Of a stretch of DNA of 64,000 nt, positions 57,650 through 64,000 are shown piece after piece. The translations under genes were made by a program, and so were the position numbers. The stretch comes from Cephalotus follicularis (taxonomy: Eukaryota > Streptophyta > Magnoliopsida > Oxalidales > Cephalotaceae), in contig BDDD01001639.1 of assembly GCA_001972305.1 (NCBI GenBank), positions 248,001 to 312,000 on the forward strand, in the 5' to 3' direction. Within the stretch, counting starts at the first letter, position 1, and each line of letters begins with the position of its first letter. The notes beneath the pieces are model-generated. The model was not told the origin of the DNA. It worked only from the letters and a program-made list of their open reading frames with translations, and ran no database searches.

Positions 57650-59882
57650 TGTTAGGAATGGTAAAACATTTTCGGATCCAAATTCAGACCAAAGGGTGTT
57701 AGAATGTCAAACAAAAAATTTAAACATCAAGGCAGCAAAAGATAAAATGTTTTAACACCAACAAACAGGTCCAATTCAGCAAAGCAGGTCACAAGGATCA
57801 CCCCATCGTAATCATAATTGAATTGACATCACCAATGCATGCAATGGTGACACACAAACATGGGCAATTAGAGAGAGACACGGAGTTTATACCTTACGGT
57901 GATGGCTCATTCGTTCTTTGCCGGTTCAAGCTTGAGTAGACTCCCACCAAGCTTTAAGTTCCTCTAAGACACCAGGTTCAAAATCCGCCAGCCACTGGTG
58001 TGTGAAAAACAATGTCACTGCTATTTCTCTCTCTGTCACAATGCTCACAAAGAGAAGATTGAGATTGACAATGATTGTCAACAACAATCCACCATAGGTT
58101 AGCTACAAACTTGATGAAGAAATCAAGAAGGGATGAAACTTAGTGTAGCTCGTTTTTCTCTGAAAAACACAATAGTGTATTGCCAGAGACCACTTTTACA
58201 AACTCACACTTCTGTTTTTATGCCAGCCAACCTTTTCTCACACACTCTCTCTATCTTTACCCACTCAAGCACTCAAGATCATGCACCCTCTAAGGAAACA
58301 TGTTCACATGATCTTGACGTGCTCACTTCCACTTTCGAATAAGTGAAAACCGCTGGGAGTGGGAGAGAGATCGTGCGCATATTGCCCACCCACTCAAGGC
58401 ACCCACGTTACCGCTCTAAGCGTCGATGCTTTTTGAAAAGCGCTGACGCTTAGATGGGCTAAGCGCAACGCCTTTCCACAAGATATTGACGCTTAGATGT
58501 GGCTTAAGCATCGACACTTTTCCAAAAGGCGCCAACGCTTTGAAGGCTGATCAAAACAAACAAATATAGTCCAACTCTTACTTAAATAAATCCAACTCAT
58601 TTTATTTTTGGCACATATCCCTTCGAATATTGATTTAGTAGGATCAAGTAAATGTGTTTTCACAAATCACAAAATCCATTTAACCGATATTTGATTTTAT
58701 AAATTTCACCAAGACTTAATATGTCCAACATATTTATGAAGAAATCATTATTGGGTAGGGACCCTATAAAATCTCGGTTAGAATCGGTGGTGTTCATAAA
58801 TTACCGAAATACCCCTAGGGTTCGGTTAAGCCATTCTAAATAGTCCCACACCTATTTAAATGCTCCCGGACTAATATTCAATATTATCCATATGAAAAAT
58901 TTAATCTAATTAATTTTCTCATAATATATTTTACAACACCATAACACGAGACTTTCTAAGTTGTCGGTTCGTGTGTACTATAATCCCTTGTCATACTTAG
59001 CCCCGATTGAGGTCTATTGTAAGGATACATGTCAACCCTAGATAATACCTCAATGCCTAAAATAACTGATCATCACTAGGAGCTTTGGTAGACTCTCCGA
59101 AAATCTAATTTCCAGTCCACCTCAACCTTGGCCAAGGATTTCATAAGTCCACAGTACAATTCAGACCATGATAGGGCTGATCACCTTCGCTCATGTGTGA
59201 CAATTCCTCATTGCGCACTCGCTTACATTCGTATAGATTCAATCATACCCAAAGACCACCCGATTGCCAGCCCTGCGCAAGAACTGGGTAAGTTGGAGAT
59301 CAAAGTATAACCGTTTCCATACAATTTCGAGCAGTCACTCAGGTCTAAGGATCATAAGAGTTCAAAAACTGGCTAAATGACTAGCACTTATACATAACCG
59401 CAACAAGTAGGAGTCATTACTAACACGAGAATAGCGACTATCCAAATAGTGTCTCCTACGCGGGTCCAATTCAGTGTACACATTCCCAGCACGAACCTCG
59501 TATTTGCCCTAGTGTCCCAACACATATGGTAGTGAGAGAATCCATCATCCAATTCCAAAATCAGGCAACATACGCGCAAGTCTATCCGGGTCACTAATGC
59601 CCACAAAGTGAACCTATGACTTGTAACTAATTTGACATAAGGAATAAGGTAGTCAATCTCACTGCCTCCATGCTTGGCATTCAATCTTATGTCAGGGCAT
59701 CACAAGTGTAAGTAGAGAAATGTTAAACTACTTCAATTATGTGATAAAACACAAGTGATATTGCAATAAATAATATAAATAAAATAGCACATGTCATATA
59801 TTTGGAGTAAGATTGTTTCTATACAATGATAGATATAATACGACAGCCCATCCAAATGCTTATCGGGTCATTACATCTAACA
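57650..59882 (-). repeat. Element F 3' LTR
   Basis: TGTTAGGAATGG at the left end and CATCTAACA at the right. On the element strand it starts TGTTAGATG and ends CCATTCCTAACA. It holds a GCGTCGAC-type array at 58418-58542. Frames inside it (for example near 58133 or 59388) are not gene-like. Confidence 0.82.
58418..58542. repeat. GCGTCGACGC-type motif array 4
   Basis: Five to six words such as AAGCGTCGATGCTTTT, AAGCGCTGACGCTTAG, AAGCATCGACACTTTT and AGGCGCCAACGCTTTG. Each is a near-palindrome with the same CGTCGA(C/T) centre as arrays 1-3 but an AAGCG/CGCTT rather than AAGAC/GTCTT arm. Confidence 0.7.
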
Positions 59883-62800
59883 ATCTCGCAATTGACCCTC
59901 AAGCCATGAACTCCTATAGCCTAGACCCATCGTCGCACGATGATGCTCCAGAGCCGTGGTGCCCATTGCCTTGGTCAGTGGATCTGCTGTGTTCTCCTCT
60001 AAGGAGACCCTCTCAAGCTGAATATCTTCCGTACCAATAATCTCCCGGATCAAATGATAGTGCCGCTCGATGTGTTTGGATCGTTGGTGAGACCGTGGTT
60101 CCTTGGCTTGTGCTATAGCCCCATTATTGTCATAGTATATAACAACCGGACTGCTAATGGTTGGAACAAATCCGAGTTCAGTGATGAACTCGCGCATCCA
60201 TACACCCTCCTTGGTGGTATCTGAGGCTGTTATGTATTCAGCTTCTGTAGTAGAATCTGCTATAGTCCCTTGTTTTGAACTACGCCAGCTCACAGCTCCT
60301 CCATTAAGTACAAAAACATATCCGGAGATAGATTTGTGATCATCAGGATCACTATCAAAACTGAAGTCTGTATAGCCCTCCAAATTTAACTCACTATCCT
60401 TTCCATAGATCAAGAAGATATCTTGAGTCATTCTAAGGTACTTCAGAGTTCCCTTGACCACCTCTCAGTGCTTCTCACCCAGATTAGACTGAAAACGGCT
60501 TGCCATTCCTAAGGCATGCGCGACATCAGGCCTAGTACATACCATGGCATACATTATCAATCCTACTGCCGAAGCATAAGTTATCCGACTCATGTGTGCT
60601 CTCTCTTCAGATGTCTGAGGAGACATCTTTCGCGAGAAAGATGAATCCCATGAATTCCTTCACTTATTGGCAATATACCTCTCTTAGAATTCTCCATGCT
60701 AAACATTTTCAACACCTTGATGGGCTTTGGGAAAGCCCAAGCAACCTATTGGATCTATCCCTGAAGATCCTAATACCCAGTATGTAGGTGGCTTCTCCCA
60801 AATTTTCATGGAAAAGTTCTTAGTCAGCAATATCTTAGCAGACTGTAACATCCCTACATCATTCCCAATGAGTAGGATGTCATCTACATATAGCACTAAA
60901 AAAGTGATACTAGGTCCCTATTGCTTCCGATAAATACAAGGCTCATCTACATTTTTAATGAAGTCAAAATTTATGACTACTTCATCAAAATGTAGATTCT
61001 AGCTACGAGATGCTTGCTTTAGTCTATAGATGGACCGTTCGAGCTTGCACACCATGTACGGATGTTCAGCAGATGTAAACCCCTCGGGTTGGGACATATA
61101 AATGTCCTCTTCAAGACGCCCATTAAAAAGTGCCGTCTTGACATCCATTTTCCATATCTCATAATCATAATGAGCGGCAATCGCAAGCAAATTTTGAATG
61201 GATTTGAGCATGGCGACAGGTGAGAATGTCTTAGTATAGTCAACACCATGTCACTGTCTATACCCTTTCGCCACTAATCGAGCTTTATATGTCTCGATCT
61301 TTCCATATGCATTCATCTTCTTCTTGAAGATCCATTTGCAGCAAATAGGCACTATGCCTTCGGGTGCTTCAGCCAAATTCCAAACCTAGTTGGATTACAT
61401 GGAATCCATTTCGGATTTCATGGCTCCTAGCCATGCATCGGATTCAGTGCCCTATACTGCCTCCTAATAGCTGGTAGGCTCATCGTCTTCAACGATGTTG
61501 ACCTCATCAGTACCATCAATGAGGAAACCATACATCTCAGGTGCTAATGGAATCCGGCCTGATCTCCTCAAAGGAGCTTTGCCTAACTGAGATCCATTCT
61601 CAGCCTGAGATCCAATCTCAATTGTGTCTATTGAACGTCCAACCTCCAACTCCTCCATTTCCTGTGTGGTTTCTACCTGTGGTAACTCCTTGAGTTCCAC
61701 ATGACTCCCACTGTTTCCTTCAAAAAGGTATTCCTTATCTAGGAAACAGTATTTCGCAAAACAAATATCCTCTATTCTCTAGGATGGTAGAAATAGTATC
61801 CTTTAGTTTCTTTTGGATACCCCACAAACCTGCAACAGTTCGACGGCGTTTCCAGCTTATTTGCGTCAAGCCTCTTGATATAAGCCAAACAGCCCCAAAC
61901 CTTCAAATGGTTAAGGTTGGGCTTCCTCCCTGACCATACCTCGTATGAAGTGGAGGGCACATATTTTAAAGAAATCTGATTCAAGATGTAGGTAGTTGTT
62001 TCTAGGGCATATCCCTAGAGATAGGTGGGAAGGTCAGTAAAAGACATTATGGATCGAACCATGTCCAACAAGGTCCGATTCCTCCTTTCGGACACACCAT
62101 TATGTTGTGGTGTTCTAGGAGGTGTCCACTGAGATAGAATTCCGTTATCTCTAAGATAACCTGGGAATTCAGCTGACAGGTACTCGCCGCATCGGTCTGA
62201 CTGAAGTATTTTAATTGACTTACCTGTTTGCTTTTCTACTTCAAGTCTAAACTCCTTAAATTTCTGAAAGGATTATGACTTGTGTCTCATCAAATACACA
62301 TAAACATACCTAAATAAATTATCAGTAAAGGTTATGAAGTAGATATAACCTCCTCCTGCACTAACCGACATAGGACCACATACACCGGTATGGACTAATC
62401 CCAGTAAGTCCATAGCCCTTTCTTCTTTACCAGAGAATGGGGATTTGGTCATCTTTCCCAATATGCAGGATTCACATGTTGGATAGGAATCCAAGTCCTG
62501 GATATCTAGAAGACCATCCTTAACCAACTGTGAAATTCTAGCATCACTAAGATGACCAAGTCTACAATGCCAAGTATAGGTTTTATTTAGCTCAGTTTCT
62601 CTTGGTCTTTTCTTATTATTTTGCTCTACGGATAGGACTTTAGATTGCACAATATTTAAAACAAATAATTCATTGTCGATAATGCCATTACTGACATAAA
62701 CATTGTTAGAAAATAGAAAACATCTAATGTCTTGAATTTTGAGCTCCAAGCCCAAACTACATATGTAAGAAACACTTATAATATTTCTCATAACATTTGA

Positions 62801-62908
62801 AATAAAATAACATGGATCAAGTGTCAATACATAACCATCATTTAAAATAACATCATAAACTCCAACAGCTTCAGCGATGATCCTAGATCCATCCCCAACC
62901 GAGTTCAA
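59877..62908 (-). pseudogene. Element F protease-integrase-RT-RNase H region
   Basis: Protease and pre-integrase part at about 62908-62480 (DPCYFISNVMRNIISVS; then CRLGHLSDARISQLVKDGLL and TCESCILGKMTKSPF). Integrase at about 62460-61770 (FITFTDNLFRYVYVYLM; SYEVWSGRKPNLNHLKVWGC). RT at about 61390-60700 (YDYEIWKMDVKTALFNGRLE; LYVDDILLIGNDVGML). RNase H at about 60460-59880 (GYTDFSFDSDPDDHKSISGY; STTEAEYITASDTTKE; KHIERHYHLIREI). Copia order. Broken. Confidence 0.87.
59883..59896 (-). promoter_or_regulatory. Element F polypurine tract
   Basis: Minus strand GTCAATTGCGAGAT immediately before the LTR start TGTTAG. It occupies the usual Copia position, though weakly purine-rich. Confidence 0.5.
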
Positions 62909-63827
62909 TCATGAACATAACTGATGTACTCGCACCATGCGGGTTATTAGCAGAGACTCCAACAACAGTAACTCGACAATCCTTCTTCCAATGTTCAACC
63001 TTGTCACATTGAAAACATGCACCCTCAACCGCCAGCTGCTTCATACTATTCTTGGCAACGCTCCCACTAGCTCCAAGCTTTTCCTTCTTCTTCTTATTCT
63101 TCTTCTTACCCTTGCCTTTTGTGTTGACAGGCATGAGCACGCCCATCCCTTTAGAGGAAGATGAGGCACTGCCCTTTCCTTGGACAGACCTAGAAGAAGG
63201 AAGAAGTAGAGAGTGGGTCTTTGACTTCCCAGAGTCAAAATCGACCTCGGCCGTCTTCAGCATAGCAATCAGCTCAGATAGAGTCACATATATCTTGTTC
63301 ATGTGAAAGTTCACCAAGAACTGTGAGAACGACTTAGGAAGGGACGTAAGAATAAGATCTACATAAAGATCGTGGTCCATGACAAACCCTAATTGAGTCA
63401 CCTGCTCAATCATGTCTATCATCTACAATCCATGTTCATGGACTGAAGCTCCCTCTGGCATCTGCGCCTTGAAGAGTCTGCGTGAGAGATTGAACCTCTG
63501 AGTCCTAAACTCAGCCCCATACATCTCCTGAAGATGAAGTAGTATGGTAGATAAGGTCTTCATCTTCTCATGTTGACGCTACAGCTCCAGTGTCATTCCC
63601 AAAAGGGAAAGACACCGAGCTTGCTCATCATCTTCTAGCCACTTGGCTAGACGCTCCGACTCCTCTAGCGTAGGATCCGCACCCAGTGTAGGAGGCCCCC
63701 TAGTCATCACATAAGCCATCTTATTGGCTGTCAGGACGATCTTGAGGTTGCGATACCAGTCGTAATAATTAGGGCCCTCTAATTTGTTTGTCTCTAGAAT
63801 ACGGGACATTGAAGATTGAAAAGCCAT
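62883..63827 (-). pseudogene. Element F gag region
   Basis: From ATG 63827 (MAFQSSMSRILETNKLEGPN): Copia gag with NKLEGPNYYDWYRNLKIVL, then VTQLGFVMDHDLYVDLILTS, LPKSFSQFLVNFHMNKI, a Ser/Lys-rich stretch (KGKGKKKNKKKKEKLGASGS) and the zinc knuckle CFQCDKVEHWKKDC near 63020-62975. Broken. Confidence 0.85.
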
Positions 63828-64000
63828 ATTCTAGCAACCTAGATAAGGAAACATAAATATAAGTTAGCATTTATTCCAATTTTAATATATGACTACCATA
63901 ACACTTGGTCTTTATTGCTTATTGTAACACCCCCGGACGGCGAGAGTCATCACAGGTCATAATACAGAATCTATCAACATAACATAACTTAACTGAATAT
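63828..64000. other. Element F leader and possible edge of another insertion
   Basis: The leader upstream of F gag runs to about 63922. At 63923 begins TGTAACACCCCCGGACGG, which looks like the start of a plus-strand gypsy LTR. Only 78 bases are visible, so the call is tentative. No F primer-binding site is seen before it. Confidence 0.35.

Larger units (their letters stand above)
57650..64000 (-). mobile_element. Element F: Ty1/copia LTR retrotransposon, 3' part and body, inserted in the PPR pseudogene
   Basis: Minus-strand fossil with a 2.2-kb 3' LTR at 57650-59882, then RNase H, RT, integrase, protease and gag toward higher coordinates. The 5' LTR is beyond the window. It is a different family from E: a much longer LTR, a different gag and a different primer region. 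Broken, about ten breaks. Confidence 0.88.

Noticed and set aside
59388-59684. Minus-strand 98-residue frame
   Set aside because: Lies wholly within the F LTR, has no domain, and is not supported by composition.
1-64000. tRNA, rRNA or snoRNA genes
   Set aside because: No cloverleaf-like A/B box pairs or rRNA-like blocks were noticed; primer-binding sites are only 18-base matches. A tRNA scan would be needed to exclude them fully.

Overview
The window is nuclear DNA of a flowering plant, probably a eudicot (the species cannot be told from sequence alone). About 80% of it is LTR-retrotransposon fossil sequence, much of it nested. Small islands of host sequence remain: one exon of a HAD-type acid phosphatase, a decayed PPR gene of the MEF9 type, and a weak GRF-zinc-finger-like fragment. 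I found no intact host gene, rRNA or tRNA gene, or CRISPR array.

Layout. 1-8120: 3' half of a Ty3/gypsy element of the Tat type (A, plus strand), ending in its 3' LTR and apparently inserted into the next element. 8121-18991: 5' half of a second Tat-type element (B, minus strand). B carries two further insertions, an LTR-like unit at 13131-14488 (5-bp target duplication) and an LTR-like unit at 16042-18630. 19611-32629: a complete-length Tat-type element (C, minus) with 499-bp LTRs, target duplication ACCTA, and a 2.4-kb solo LTR at 27389-29796 (target duplication TTTTC). 32630-37744: AT-rich spacer with an RTE-like LINE remnant, a Mutator-like MITE and a minisatellite. 37745-45800: Tat-type element D (minus, target duplication ATAAC), the youngest by LTR identity. 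45801-48010: mostly unassigned. 48011-53488: Copia element E (minus, target duplication AATAT). 53489-57649: acid phosphatase exon, a fragment of the same LTR family as the solo LTR in C, and the PPR pseudogene. 57650-64000: Copia element F (minus, 2.2-kb LTR), inserted in the PPR pseudogene and running off the window.

The Tat-type elements share one plan: gag, protease, RT-RNase H and integrase on one strand, then a spacer of short hairpin repeats, then (in A and C) an extra ORF on the opposite strand encoding a protein with a 'putative gypsy type transposon' domain, then the LTR. In both copies of that antisense protein the domain is preceded by ARTKQT, the first six residues of mature histone H3. 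This possible histone-tail mimic is the observation I would follow first. The second is an array of near-palindromic GACGTCGAC units found inside three apparently unrelated LTR families.
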